Assembly (NCBI GenBank): GCA_037447655.1
Contig: JBBHKE010000491.1
Span: 62,001 to 126,000, forward strand
DNA length: 64,000 bases
Reading direction: 5' to 3'
From: Zygnema cylindricum
Taxonomy: Eukaryota; Streptophyta; Zygnematophyceae; Zygnematales; Zygnemataceae
This document shows, one piece after another, positions 51,045 through 62,149 of the stretch. Positions within the stretch are counted from its first letter, which is position 1. Each line of letters begins with the position of its first letter. The notes beneath the pieces are model-generated. The model ran no database searches. It was not told the DNA's origin and saw only the letters and a program-made list of their open reading frames with translations. Made by a program: the position numbers and the translations under genes.

Positions 51045-52360
51045 TAATCAGCAAAGAAATAAGTCTAATCAATTTAAACAGTTTAATCTAGGTGGAAATA
51101 GACAATCCAACAATACATGTTTTTATTGTAGTGAGAGAGGTCATGGATACAAATTTTTTCCTAAGCTTAAAAAAGCTAACATTACAGGCCTATACAGACC
51201 GGGATGGCAACAAAGTCAATTTTACAAAAATTTCACGGGGCCTACACCTCGTGGAAATGCACTGTTTTGAGCGTCTTCATCACTCCAGGATGAGACTCTG
51301 ACATTTTCTAAGGAGGATGACACAGATCTATTCACTATGGCGGCAGCGATGGAGGGCGCGAAAGACCCTGGATGGATAATGGATACTGAAGCGTCAGCCC
51401 ACATGTGCTGGAACAAAGCCATCTTCAAAAATCTGAAAACAATGCCGGAGAAAAATATTTATTAAGCTTGTGGAATGAGTGTTCAGACTCGTGTTGTGGG
51501 TGATGTGTCTTTGCCAGTGGATGTGGAGGGCAAAGAAACTGAAAGGACTCTTCACAATGTCTTATTTGTGCCTGACTTTAAGAAAAATATGTTTTCTATG
51601 TCCTTGGTAGAGAGTAAAGGCTTTGAGATTAATTTGAAAAATAGTAGGCAGGTTGTTAGCAAAAATGGCAAATTCGCAGTTACACGTACTAGAGATAATA
51701 GCAAGATGTACCGAATGGATATGGCTAATACCAAGCAGAATGATGTTCTGTACTCCAGTGTTTTGCATTCAGATGAGGTTTGGCATAAAAGATTAGGCCA
51801 TTTAAACTAAGATTGTTTGAGAAAAAAGATCTTTGCTGGAAAAATATAGGGTGTCTCAATCACAGATCCGCCAATCAAAACATGTGATGGCTGCGCTTTG
51901 GGCAAAATCCACAGACTACCATTTCCTAAAGAGACTGAGCATTCGTCCACTATACTTTTACAACAAATCCATTCGGATGTTTTTGGTCCTGCGAAGGTTC
52001 CATCTGCCGAGGGAATGAAATATATGGTCACTTTCACATATGATTTCTCCAGGTTTTTAAAAGTTTACTTCATGAAGGAGAAGAGTGAAGAATTTGGTCA
52101 CTTCAAGCACTATAAAGCATATGTTGAAAAACTTCATGATTAACCTATTTTGCAGCTTAGATCGGACAATGGTGGTGAATATACATCGAAAGAATTTGAA
52201 ATCTTTTTACTCAACCAAGGTATAAGTAATCTACTGACAGTTCCATATTCACCGGAACAAAATTGGGTGTCAGAAAGACTAAATGAAACTCTCACGGAGA
52301 GCTCTACGTCGATGCTCGGAGATAAAAATGTGGATCCAAAATTCTGGGTTTAGGCTCTAA
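51045..52360 (+). pseudogene. RE8 Gag end, protease and integrase
   Basis: QFNQQRNKSNQFKQFNLGG then CFYCSERGHGYKFFP, a zinc knuckle whose last Cys is Phe. Protease near 51370 reads GWIMDTEASAHMC, so the Gly of D-S/T-G is Glu and the enzyme is dead. Frame 51475-51810 continues to HSDEVWHKRLGHLN; after a TAA the zinc finger Cys pair (CDGCALGK) and KIHRLPFPKETEH follow. The core keeps all three acidic residues: IHSDVFGPAK, LRSDNGGEYTS and SPEQNWVSER. Stops at 51810, 52141 and 52351. Confidence 0.87.
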
Positions 52361-53055
52361 ATTGTGCAGTTTATATTAAGAATAGGATAGGATCAAAATC
52401 GGTAAAATTTACTCCTTACGAGATCTGGACAAATAGCAAACTTGATGTTAGCCATTTCAAAGTCTTTGGTAGTAAATTTTTTATCTTAGATACATCTACG
52501 TACAGATGGAAAATGGAACTAAAGGGATTATTAGGTATTTTGTTAGGATATGATGATCACTCAAAAGGTTACAAAGTCTTTGTGTTTTACAGGCAAAAAA
52601 TAGTTGTAGCAAGGAATATCATTGTCAAAGATAAACTAGACTCGATAGATTTATTTCAAATGATGGAGCAACAAAAGCAGCAAAAAGTACAAGTGTATGT
52701 CATTTTAGATTGCATGCAAGAAGTTGTCCCTCAGGTGCAACAGTCTTCAATGGTGACTACGGAATCAGACTCTCTCCAACTTCCTCAACAAGTTCAGTTC
52801 CAACCAAACCAACAACAGTCAATACACGCGGATCGCAACCAACGCAATCAGCTACACACTGATCGCAACCAGCGCAGCCAACGCAATCAGCGCAATGCAC
52901 GACATCCGACAATCTCAGCCTCAAAATTTCTAGGGGGGAAGAAGATCCAGCAGCCGCCTTTTAGCAAGCTCTCACTTTGCCTACTCGCCAGCCTTAGGGG
53001 ATCCCTTGACCATCTAGGAGGCCTTCTCATCACCAGAGCAAAATCACTGGATTGA
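52361..53055 (+). pseudogene. RE8 integrase C-terminus and Gln-rich linker
   Basis: LDVSHFKVFGSKFFILDTS, LLGYDDHSKGYKVFVFYRQK and VARNIIVKDKLDSIDLFQ match the copia integrase end. The linker (52660-52915) is Gln/Asn/Arg-rich, with a ~30-bp internal repeat giving HADRNQRNQ / HTDRNQRSQ. The frame leaves register near 52950, where ASKFLGGKKIQQ is followed by a shifted tail. Confidence 0.82.
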
Positions 53056-53071
53056 GGCAGCAAACGATGAA

Positions 53072-53761
53072 ATGAAGTTGATCATCGAGGCCCAAACATG
53101 GGAGCTTGTGGAACTTCCTCCAGACCGAAAGGCGATCGGCATTAAATGGGTATTCAAGGTGAAGTTAAATCGCGATAACACCATTGAACGATATAAGGCT
53201 AGACTTGTGGCAAAGGGTTTTAATCAGAAGGAAGGAATCGATTTTGAAGAAACATTCTCTCCGGTTGTAAGATTTCTGACAGATAGGATTTTGTTGTCCC
53301 TAGTTGCTATAGAGGATATTGAAATACATCACATGGATGTAAAGACAACATTTTTGCATGGAGAACTAGAGGAGACCATTTACATGCAGCAGCCTAAAAA
53401 GTATGCAGAACTAGGAAAAGAGCACTTAGTATGCAAGTTGCTAAAATCTTTGTACGGCCTAAAACAGGCCCCCAGACAGTGGAATATGAAGCTTGATGAA
53501 TTCCTAACTAGCCCAGGATTTCAAAGGAAAAGTTGTGATCACTCTGTCTACGTTCTAAAGGGTGAAAATGTGATAGTATATATAGCAGTGTATGTAAATG
53601 ATTTACTATTAATCAGTAAATCAATGGCTGAAATCAACAAAATCAAAACTACTTTAAACTCACGATTCGAGATGAAAGATCTTCGTGAGGCAAAATACAT
53701 TTTGGGTATTCAGGTAGAAAGGGACAAAAATAAGAAAGTAATAAAATTGACTCAAAAATAG
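53072..53761 (+). CDS. RE8 reverse transcriptase (229 codons open)
   Basis: [109 protein letters not shown] and YIAVYVNDLLLISKS, then AKYILGIQVERDKNKKVIKLTQK with a TAG at 53759. Nearly the whole palm and fingers are in one frame, but the catalytic Y-V-D-D reads Y-V-N-D, so activity would be lost. It is clearly diverged from the RE1/RE9 family. Confidence 0.9.
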   Translation: MKLIIEAQTWELVELPPDRKAIGIKWVFKVKLNRDNTIERYKARLVAKGFNQKEGIDFEETFSPVVRFLTDRILLSLVAIEDIEIHHMDVKTTFLHGELEETIYMQQPKKYAELGKEHLVCKLLKSLYGLKQAPRQWNMKLDEFLTSPGFQRKSCDHSVYVLKGENVIVYIAVYVNDLLLISKSMAEINKIKTTLNSRFEMKDLREAKYILGIQVERDKNKKVIKLTQK

Positions 53762-54577
53762 GCTATTGGAAACATGTTAGATGCGTATGGAATGCAGGGG
53801 GCAAAAGGATGTCTAAATCCAATGGAATATCGGCAGAAGTTAGAGGGAGAAAAGACAGAACCACGTGTCATTGTTAGCGAGTATTCAGAGTCAGGGGAGA
53901 ATGATTCTATGACACAAATACCTTACAGACAGATAGTGGGAAGCTTAATATATTTCATAAACTGTACCCGTCCTGACATTGTTGCAACAGTCAGGGTACT
54001 GAGCAGGAGTCTAATGAATCCAAGAAAATCTGATTTTGATGCAGCAAAGAGAGTCTTAAGATATTTGGCAGGGACAAAAGACCTCGAACTCACACTAGGC
54101 AGAGGAGAAGTGAAGCTGCAAACGTGGAGTGATGCAAGCTATGGCGAAATGCCAAGCCGAAAATCCACCACAGGATTCGTTTTGCAGATTGGGAACGGAA
54201 CCTGCTGCAGGAGTAGCAAACCTCAAAAGGTTACAGCTCAGTCGACAATGGAATAAAAATATATGGTGGTAAGCTCGGCCCTCAAAGAACTCTTATAGGT
54301 AAAATCCATGTTGTAAGAACTAGGATACATGCAGGTTGGGCCACAAGTGATCAGGTGTGATAACCACGCTGCCATTGCCATTTCCTCTAACCGACGCCAC
54401 CACTTCAAGAGTAAGCACATAGATGAACGATTACACTTTGTAAGAGAAAAAGTGTTCTCTAGGGTGATCAAATTATGTTATCTGCCAGATGCAAGAATGG
54501 TTGCTGATATGCTTACTAAAGCTCTTCCTGCTCCCAAGCTGAACTATTGTAAGAATGCAGTAGGATTGGGTGAATAG
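53762..54577 (+). pseudogene. RE8 RT thumb and RNase H
   Basis: 53774-54256: MLDAYGMQGAKGCLNPMEYRQKL, IPYRQIVGSLIYFINCTRPDIVATVRVLSRSL, VLRYLAGTKDLELTLG, LQTWSDASYGEMP (RNase H Asp) and SSKPQKVTAQSTME, then a TAA where Glu-Tyr is expected. 54329-54577 ends the domain: IRCDNHAAIAISSNRRHHFKSKHIDERLHFVREKV to TKALPAPKLNYCKNAVGLGE. Downstream, 54578-54629 is a short AT-rich 3' region up to RE10. Confidence 0.88.
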
Positions 54578-54634
54578 GTGATTAGCTCCACTACGATAGT
54601 GCAATGCTTAAATAGCCCAAAATTAGGATATAGT

Positions 54635-55665
54635 TGAAACTTTGAGACCTCCATAGAACCTCAAATTAGGCAGCTCACACGAAGCCTCTAGGATAACCCT
54701 GACCCCTTTGTGTTTCAGCAAGAATAACTACCACCCTGGCAGAAAAAAACCCTGATCACCTTAACCCCTCTAAAGGCAAGACTCGCGTGAGTCTATAGCA
54801 AAAAAAATCTCTGAATTTGCTCCCCTGAGCAGTAAGTTATGAAGAGTCAAAGTTGACCTTTTGTACAGGAGCTCTCTGGGAGAGATGGTCTAATCTATCA
54901 AAAGTTTCTAAGTCCTATCTCTCTCTAAAACTCTATCTACTGAAGTACGGCACCAATCATAAGAGTGTATCGTACATAAAGGTACATGTGCCGATGTACT
55001 TTCTGTACTGCCATTGTACAACATGGCCAACAAGTCGACACATGTCATTTTTGGATTCGTTCCCGAAATCCCGAGAGATGCCGAAATCCAATGTGATTGT
55101 GCCACGTGGGAATTGATGTGACGTCGACCATAAACCGCCGAAAACTCATTCCGCGATCTCGGCATGCTTCGTGGCCGTCCGATGAAGTCGGATTACAATC
55201 GTGGCCGTCATAAATACTTGCGCACTATTTGTTTCGCCTTCAAAACAAAATGCGCAGTATCCGTTTCAGATGTTCTGTGGCCGTACATTACAACTATATC
55301 TTTGTCTAAATATTCCGTTGAATGAAAATAGGCTACGTGTTAACATTTAAATAATTACGAAACCGTATATGTCCAACCATGATGCTAGACTAATTGGCTA
55401 AAGCTACTGGCTATGTTGACGGACGATAGGTACCAGGTTCAAATCCACGGTCCGTCAATTTCTATTTTGGTAAATCTACCAAGCCTTACAACCCGTAACT
55501 CTATCTCTAATCAGCATAGGCAGCCATGGCTGTAGCTCCCTCTTCAACCTTCAGTGACTACGACAAGTGTGGGAGCTGAAAAGAGAAGTTAGAGGCAGAC
55601 TACCTTGGCTTTTTTCCTACATTTTGCAAAACCTGGAAATTCTAAAATAACCTATTATTTCTACA
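54635..55665 (-). repeat. RE10 3' LTR, 1031 bp
   Basis: TGAAACTTTGAG to TTTCTACA; the plus strand to its right has CTCTCTTTATTTTC, the complement of a degraded polypurine tract. Confidence 0.9.
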
Positions 55666-55678
55666 CTCTCTTTATTTT

Positions 55679-56431
55679 CTAGTCACTCTTTAATTTAAGA
55701 CCACACTCCTCCCGGCAGAAAATTAGTTTAGGGGAAGGAACAGGTTTGGTCATCATATCAGCTACCATTTCACTATCTGGTTTATACTCCAAACTGATTA
55801 TCTTGTTTCCTACTTTCTCCTTAACAAAGCTAAGCCTAATTTCCATGTGTTTGGCTTTAAAGTGATGTTTAGAATTGGCAGAAATGGCAATGGCAGCCTG
55901 ATTATCATAAAACACTTTTTGGACACCACTCTTAAGATGACCAAGCTCACCAAGCAAAGACTTGACCCACATTATTTCTTTTACAGCAGAGCAAAAAGCC
56001 ATGTACTCAGCCTCCATGGTGGAATGAGCAATGACCTTTTGTTGCTTGTTGCTCGAGCAGCAAGCCCCATCACCCACATACAATACATATCCAGATGTGC
56101 ATCTCCTCATACGAGCATCCCCATAGCTAGCATCACTCAAAGTGGTGATATCAGTATTGTTACCACCCAAATGGAACCATAGATTTTTAGTCCCTATGAG
56201 ATATCTAAGGACTCTTTTAGTTGCCTCCCAATCTTTCTTAGTGGGAGCATTCAGACTCCTACTTAGTACTCCTAAAGCTGCGGCTATGTCCGCACAGGTA
56301 CAATTCATAAAATATATTAGGCTGCCCACTACTTGTCTATAAGGGATGGGCTGCATAAATATTTTCTCTTCCGGGCCTACCTCATCATCTAAGATTATAA
56401 CTCCCTCTTCCTCACTCCCCTCACTTCCCAT
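55679..56431 (-). CDS. RE10 RT end and RNase H (250 codons open)
   Basis: Open from GSEGSEEEGVIILDDE through IPYRQVVGSLIYFMNCTCADIAAALGVLSRSL, KRVLRYLIGTKNLWFHLGGNNTDITTLSDASYGDA (catalytic Asp in LSDASYGDA), VIAHSTMEAEYMAFCSAVKEIMWVKSLLGELGHLKSG, NQAAIAISANSKHHFKAKHMEIRLSFVKEKV and KPVPSPKLIFCREECGLKLKSD. This is a complete copia RNase H domain in one frame, the best copy here. A TAA at 56432-56434, read in place of a Lys-type codon, separates it from RT upstream. Confidence 0.88.
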   Translation of the reverse strand: MGSEGSEEEGVIILDDEVGPEEKIFMQPIPYRQVVGSLIYFMNCTCADIAAALGVLSRSLNAPTKKDWEATKRVLRYLIGTKNLWFHLGGNNTDITTLSDASYGDARMRRCTSGYVLYVGDGACCSSNKQQKVIAHSTMEAEYMAFCSAVKEIMWVKSLLGELGHLKSGVQKVFYDNQAAIAISANSKHHFKAKHMEIRLSFVKEKVGNKIISLEYKPDSEMVADMMTKPVPSPKLIFCREECGLKLKSD

Positions 56432-56434
56432 TTT

Positions 56435-57166
56435 TTATTCCATAGGAGTGGTACAACTATTAGTCTTGTCCATTTGGAATTTTTCTAACATGTTTCCAAT
56501 GGTCTTCTTATGAGTTAATCTTATTATATTTCTATCTCTGTCTCTCTCTACCTGAATTCCCAAAATATACCTTGCTTCTCCCATTTCCTTTATCTCAAAT
56601 CTTCCTTTCAGATCATTTTTCAACTTATTTATTTTATCCATAGATTTACTTAAAACAAGCAAATCATCTACATAAATTGCAATAAAAATAATTCCTTCTT
56701 CATCTTCAAACAAATGAATTGTGTGATCTGAGCTGATCCGAATATATCCCAAACCTCTAAGAAACTCATCGAGCTTCTTGTTTCATTGTCGGGGCGCCTG
56801 TTTCAGCCCATAAAAAGATTTGATCAATCGGCATACCTTGCTTTCCTCCCCTTGCTCCACAAATCCTTCGAGCTGTCGCATAAAAATTTCCTCTTCCAAC
56901 TCTCCATGTAGGAAGGCCGTCTTGATGTCCATCTGATGCACTTCCATGTCTTCTGCAGCCGCCATACTGAGAAGTATCCAAACCGAAGGAAACCTGACGA
57001 CCGGGGCAAAAGTCTCCTCGTAGTCAATTCCCTCTTTCTGGGTAAATCCTTTCGCCACTAACCGAGCCTTGTAGCGCTCAATGGTGTTATCCGGGTTGTG
57101 TTTTAGCTTAAATACCCACTTACACCCAATTGGCTTCCTGTTAGGAGGACAATCTACCAATTCCCA
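56435..57166 (-). pseudogene. RE10 reverse transcriptase
   Basis: 57160-56783: [79 protein letters not shown] and SFYGLKQAPRQ, then TGA where Trp is expected. 56752-56435: LGYIRISSDHTIHLFEDEEGIIFIAIYVDDLLVLSKS (YVDD intact), KGRFEIKEMGEARYILGIQVERD and SCTTPME. One stop codon separates an otherwise complete RT. Confidence 0.89.
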
Positions 57167-58015
57167 TGTATCGGAACCATAATTGAGGCCATCTCCTCGT
57201 TAATGGCTGTCTTCCACTGGTTTATTTCAGGACAAGTCATTGCCTCATTATAAGTTTGAGGTTCATCGAGGTGAGACAGTTTGGTTACCTTATTGTTAAC
57301 TTGTCTCTCCTCCAGTCTTTTGGTGCTTTTTCTTCCTCCCTCAAACTCGGTTGCCGGAATAGATGGTTCTCTTGGATTCTTCCGAACAGTTTCTACTTCT
57401 CCCCTATCCCTTGATTCTAGGTCGATTTCCACCACGTCTTCCTCTTCGGTTGGAGTTACTACTAGGGGTTCCACATTTGGGTTCTTCTCGATCTGATCCG
57501 TACCTGTAAGATCATCATCTTCTTGAAATCGTGGATAGTTAAGAAGCTCAAAGTCATCATAATTTTCTGACTCAAATCTGATTTTGACTGTCTTTGTATG
57601 CTTAAAGGGATCTATAGATTTTGCTTCATCCATAACCACTAAATGCTTCACAAGGATAATATCCTCTCTTTTGAGATCGTAGACTCTATATCCTTTTACA
57701 TCTTCATCATATCCTAGTAGATATCATGGTTTTCCTTTTGGGTCTAACTTCGAGTTTGACCGATGTGTGTCTAAACTGAACACTTGACTACCGAAAACCT
57801 TTAAGTGTGAAACATCTGGTTTTCGGCCTGTCCATCTCTCATAGGGTGTTTGGCCTTTTACTGCTGAAGTAAGAACTTTTTTTTTGAGATAATTTGCACA
57901 ATTCATTGCTTCGGCCCGAAACTTCTTTCCTATCTTCTTATCTAACAACATACTCCTAGCACTATCACTCAGTGTTCTATTTAATCTTTCGGCAACACCA
58001 TTCTGCTCAAGGTTT
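57154..58015 (-). pseudogene. RE10 integrase rear part and linker
   Basis: 58015-57724 has NLEQNGVAERLNRTLSDSARSMLLDKKIGKKF, TPYERWTGRKPDVSHLKVFGSQVF and SKLDPKGKP, then TGA-type loss of the next Tyr. 57651-57154 covers KHLVVMDEAKSIDPFKHTKTVKIRF and an acidic linker to INEEMASIMVPIHGNW, where a 1-base change breaks the join to RT. Confidence 0.86.
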
Positions 58016-58905
58016 TCAGGAACTGTCTTTAAGTGTTGCACTCCATCTTCTCTCAGAAAAATCCTCAAACTGGTTAGAGGTATACTCTCCACCATTGTCA
58101 CTCCTTACTCTCTTGATTGACGTTTCATGGAGTTTTTCACTCCATGCTTTATATTGTTTAAAACATTTCTCAGCCTCTAACTTGTTTTTCAAAAAATAAA
58201 CCCTGGAATACCAAGACGAATCATCAGTGATAGTCATCATAAATCTTTTCCCCCCGGGTGATGGCACTTTGGCCGGCCCCCATATATCTATGTGTACTAA
58301 ATCTAGAATCTTTTCTCCCTTGTAGGTGGCAGATTTTGAGAAGGGTAACCTGTGTGCTTTACCTTGCGCACATCCACTAGAATCACTTAGATTCTCACTT
58401 TCAACGAACAAAATCCCTTCCACTACTCCCATCTTTTTCATCTCTCTTAATTTATCTAGATTCATATGCCCAAGCCTCTTATGCCACAACATTATATCAT
58501 GAATACCAGCATAGTAAAGTTTCTTCTTTTCATTGCTTAAAATCAGCCTAAACATCCCTTGGCTACCTTTTTCAGCAGTGAAATAAACTTCTTTCTCAAA
58601 ACTAGCAGTAAAGACTCCTTTCCTAGTGCTAGTATCAAAACCCTTATCATCTAATACAGACGTAGAGATGAGGTTTTTGTTCAGCTCCGGAATAAACAAT
58701 ACATCGGAGAATGTAACTATGGATGACTTTCCTTCTACTAACAATTTTAGATCTATCGATCCTACAAAAGTAGTAGTGACTATCCTCCCATCCCTGTACT
58801 CTATCTCTACGGTGGGAATCTTTCTTATCTTAGTGAACAGGTGCCTATCCTTACACATATGCATGGAGGCACCTGAATCTAAAATCTAGCCTGCTTCACC
58901 TTTCA
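58016..58905 (-). CDS. RE10 protease, zinc finger and front of integrase (282 codons open)
   Basis: The protease site keeps LDSGASMHMCKD but a TAG lies two codons before, where the family has Trp. The open frame then runs through FSDVLFIPELNKNLISTSVLDDKGF, MLWHKRLGHMNLDKLREMKK, SSGCAQGK (first Cys of the pair is Ser), LVHIDIWGPAKVPSPGGKRF (Asp 1), ITDDSSWYSRVYFLKNK and VRSDNGGEYTSNQFEDF (Asp 2), after which it shifts frame. Confidence 0.87.
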
Positions 58906-60011
58906 ATCCACCGTAAGCACATTTCTGCCTTCGTGGAATTTCAACCTCATTTTTCGCCTCCAACTCCTCATCCAAAAGGAGCTCATCGTCTTCGTCCTCG
59001 GATCGCCTCAAGTACTTGTGTGACAAGGGCATTTTTCTTTCCTCTCGGGGTACCACCGGTCTGCCCCTCCTTTAACCGAAGCTCGGTTAGCTTAGTGCAT
59101 TCAGCCATATAGTGCCTGAGTTTCTTACAAAAATGGAACAATCCCTTGGAAGTCCTTGGTCAGAACTCCTTGGTGTGATTTTTCTGCACCTCCCCTCGAT
59201 AATTTCCAACCTGTTTTCTGGAATCATTGTTTCTCCAATCAGTCGCGGCTGCCAAAGCTTGCCCACTCTTTCCTCCCCTTTGGATCTCAATTGTATTCTC
59301 CCGAACGAGAATCATCCCTACCACTGAATTCCAATTCCACCTTGAGTCCGCCTAGTCCTACACACGATTTACTATGTTCTCGAACTCCTCAGGTAACTTC
59401 ATCAGTAAACAGTTAACCTTGTCCTTTTCACTAAATAATTTTCCAGCACTTTCTAGTTCCATGAAAAGTGTAGCAAGCTCATTGCAAAAATCCAACATCT
59501 TCCCCCCTTTGTATATATACTCTTCAATTTTCTGATCAGCCAACTGTTGTTGCTGAATTGTACCACTTCGGTACATCTTTATGAGAGCCATCCAAAGATC
59601 GGATGCTCTCTCTACCTACAAATGGGGAGATGCAAGCCCTTGAGTTAGATGGCCGAGGATGAAGTGCTTAGCCACCATATTGTTGAAGTCCCACGTATCG
59701 ATATCATTCTCCTCGTTCCTCGGAATAGGTGACATGAATGCCGAACCGGTTGCTATTGGTGTGATTGTCTCCTTCTCCTTTCCTTTGTCCACCACCTCTC
59801 CTTCCTTTGTCTCCTCCGTTGAAGATGAATCTGCATCTCTAGTGAATCTGCCTTTTGTAAATCTTGGAGGTATCCGAAGACTGGATGGACGCCTCACCCG
59901 TCCACTCACTATTCCCCAAAACCGTTTCTCACATAGAGCTCTTGTCATCATACTTTCCCAGTATATGAAGCCAACTCCATTGAATATGGGCACCCCAGAT
60001 GGTGGGCCCAT
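58906..60011 (-). pseudogene. gag: RE10 Gag
   Basis: 60011-59616 starts at the ATG of the primer site (MGPPSGVPIFNGVGFIYWESMM); the LTR-internal ATG of its relatives is ATA here. It runs to LRHLTQ-like sequence, stops, then 59591-59358 carries MALIKMYRSGTIQQQQLADQKIEEYIYKGGKMLDFCNELATLFMELESAG and LLMKLPEEFENIVNRV. The zinc knuckle region (about 59150-59095) has FHFCKKLRHYMAEC, with Cys 1 lost. The acidic tail to protease is at 59000-58920. Confidence 0.85.
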
Positions 60012-60015
60012 AACC
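60001..60015 (-). promoter_or_regulatory. RE10 primer-binding site
   Basis: GGTTATGGGCCCACC on the minus strand, 15 of 15, next to the LTR end. Confidence 0.85.
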
Positions 60016-60325
60016 TGAAACTCTGAGACCTCTATAAGACCTCAAAGTAGGCAGCTCACACGAAGCCTCTAAGATAACCCTGACCCCTTTGTGTTTCAGC
60101 AAGAATAACTGCTACCCTGGCAGACAAAAACTCTGACCACCCTTAACCGTGTAAAGGCAAGACTCCCCTGAGTCTATAGCAAAAAGAATCTCTGAATTTG
60201 CTCGCCTGAGCAGTAAGTTATGAAGAGTCAAAGTTGACCTTTTGTACAGGAGCTCTCTGGGAGAGATGGTCTAATCTATCAAAAGTTTCTAAGTCCTATC
60301 TCTCTCTAAAACTCTATCTACTGAA

Positions 60326-60400
60326 GTACGGCACCAATCATAAGAGTGTATCGTACATAATGGTACATGTGCCGATGTACTTTGTGTACAGCCATTGTAC
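60326..60400 (-). promoter_or_regulatory. RE10 GTAC array in U3
   Basis: Six GTAC motifs at the same steps as in RE1 and the solo LTR although the bases between them differ. Confidence 0.6.
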
Positions 60401-60771
60401 AACATGGCCAACAAGTCGACACATGTCATTTTTGGATTCGTTCCCGAAATCCCCAGAGATGCCGAAATCCAATGTGATTGTGCCACGTGGCAATTGATGT
60501 GACGTCGACCATAAACCGCCGAAAACTCATTCCGCGATCTCGGCATGCTTCGTGGCCGTCCGATGAAGTCGGATTACAATCGTGGCCGTCATAAATACTT
60601 GCGCACTATTTGTTTCGCCTTCGAAACAAAATGCGCGGTATCCGTTTCGGATGTTCCGTGGCCGTACATTACAACTGTATCTATGTCTAAATATTCCGTT
60701 GAATGAAAATAGGCTACGTGTTAACATCTAAATAATTACGAAACCCTATATGTCCAACCATGATGCTAGAC

Positions 60772-60838
60772 TAATTGGCTAAGGCTACTGGCTATGTTGA
60801 CGGACGGTAGGTACAAGGTTCAAATCCAGGGTCCGTCA
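60772..60838 (+). other. tRNA-like block on the antisense strand of the RE10 LTR
   Basis: Plus strand: TAGACTAATTGG resembles an A box, GGCTAAGGC a D-arm, and GGTTCAAATCC matches the B-box consensus, enclosed by TTGACGGAC and GTCCGTCAA. No tRNA cloverleaf can be completed. Confidence 0.45.
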
Positions 60839-61052
60839 ATTTCTATTTTGGTAAATCTACCAAACTCTACAACCCATAACTCTATCTCTAATCAGCATTG
60901 GCAGCCATGGCTGTAGCTCCCTCTTCAACCTTCAGTGACTACGACAAGTGTGGGAGCTGAAGAGAGAAGTTAGAGGCAGACTGCCTCGGCTTTTTTCTTG
61001 CATTTTTCAAAACCTAGAAAATAGTAAAATAACCTTTTATTTCTACAGTAGT

Positions 61053-61226
61053 GGACCTAGGTGATTATTTGGTTTGTTACACTGCTATGTTGCCATGTTG
61101 CGCTCCAATAGTTGCTCTACTATGTTACCATGTTGCGCAGCTATGGCTGCGCTGCTAAGCTGCCATGATGCACTAAGTACGACATCGCAGTTGCGCTTAT
61201 ACACTGAGTCTAAAGCTTTAGGGGAG
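61053..61226 (+). other. RE8 3' noncoding region
   Basis: Degenerate repeats of CTATGTTGCCATGTTGCGC type and TACGACATCGCAG, then CTAAAGCTTTAGGGGAG, the polypurine tract before the 3' LTR at 61227. Confidence 0.65.
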
Positions 61227-62149
61227 TATTGATTTTTGAAAGCTTAAGTCTTAGCAAATTTATAGGACGGCGGGAAAATAGATCTATAGGGACACGCGTT
61301 TTCACTTGAAGCATAATGAAAGTTTTAATGGTACCGACACCAGTATTCTAACAACTTAGCTGGGACGCAAATGGAACAAGCGCAGCTTTTGTTATTTTTG
61401 ATATGGTCCGTACGGACTAACGCAGTTGCTACGCAACAAGACAAACGCAGCTGCTGCTATTTCTGGTATGGGACAACGCAGCTGCGGCGAAGCTGCGGAT
61501 ATTCGAATATGATCAGGAACTAGACTGCGCTGCTACCGTTTAACAAAATCGAGTCAACGGACGAGATTCAAAGATGACTTACTGACAGATAACTTTACAA
61601 CAACTGAGTGCACATATCCGGACAAACGTAACTAGCCAGCAGCGAGTATTTGTACAATCACTTAGTACAGATTCTCAGTAATGTGATTGTAAAGTGGTAA
61701 ATTAGTTTTAGCGTGATTAGAAGTAATTAGATCTCAGTGGTAGTTTTGTGTTTTGGACACATCTCTTAAGAACACATGTATCGGCGGTGCAGCATTATCT
61801 AATAGGACAACTTAAAGTAGATACTCACTAAGAGTATAAGAGTTAGGACTTAGAATGTTTTTTGTATACAGACTTCCAAGTAGTAAACTGCAAACAATTT
61901 TTGAAAAACTTATGAGTATTATATCTTGAGTGTTGTTGGGTCAATTGAGCTAAAACTTAAAAAGTTGTTAGTGTTTGTGCTACTCTATATTCTGATAGAG
62001 TTTTGAGAGGTTTGGATGCTTGTATAAGATTTGGTGAGCACTTGAAGACTGCTGTTAGATAGAATTCTTGATAGCTTCTGAGAGTGTATCATGTCTACTT
62101 CTACTACTACTGCTTCTCCTCCACCTGCAACGGTGGTCGTAGAACAAGA
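61227..62149 (+). repeat. RE8 3' LTR, 923 bp
   Basis: Partner of 43069-43990, with the same GCAGCTGCG-type repeats at about 61350-61500. Ends GAACAAGA (CA changed to GA) followed by GAAGG, the target duplication. Confidence 0.9.

Larger units (their letters stand above)
54635..61047 (-). mobile_element. RE10: full-length copia element in RE8 3' region
   Basis: LTRs 54635-55665 (1031 bp) and 60016-61047 (1032 bp), closely similar; flanks ATAGT (54630-54634) and GTAGT (61048-61052). Interior has every domain in the copia order. It interrupts RE8 between its RNase H stop and its polypurine tract. Same family as RE1 and RE9, with long open stretches but stops in each domain. Confidence 0.93.
60016..61047 (-). 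repeat. RE10 5' LTR, 1032 bp
   Basis: TGAAACTCTGAG to TTTCTACA. GTAC at 60326, 60353, 60363, 60377, 60386 and 60397 (steps 27, 10, 14, 9, 11). Leader hairpins TGCTC-AGGC-GAGCA and GACTC-AGGG-GAGTC intact; the third is partly decayed. tRNA-like block at about 60772-60838, with GGTTCAAATCC and a stem TTGACGGAC / GTCCGTCAA. Confidence 0.9.
43069..62149 (+). mobile_element. RE8: copia element holding RE9 and RE10
   Basis: LTRs 43069-43990 (922 bp) and 61227-62149 (923 bp); perfect duplication GAAGG at 43064-43068 and 62150-62154. Interior: gag to 44592, RE9, gag continuation from 51045 through protease, integrase, RT and RNase H to 54577, a short 3' region, RE10, then 174 bp with a polypurine tract before the 3' LTR. 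Gag reads ..FERKE / QFNQQRN across RE9. It sits in the GY1 gag region. Confidence 0.93.
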
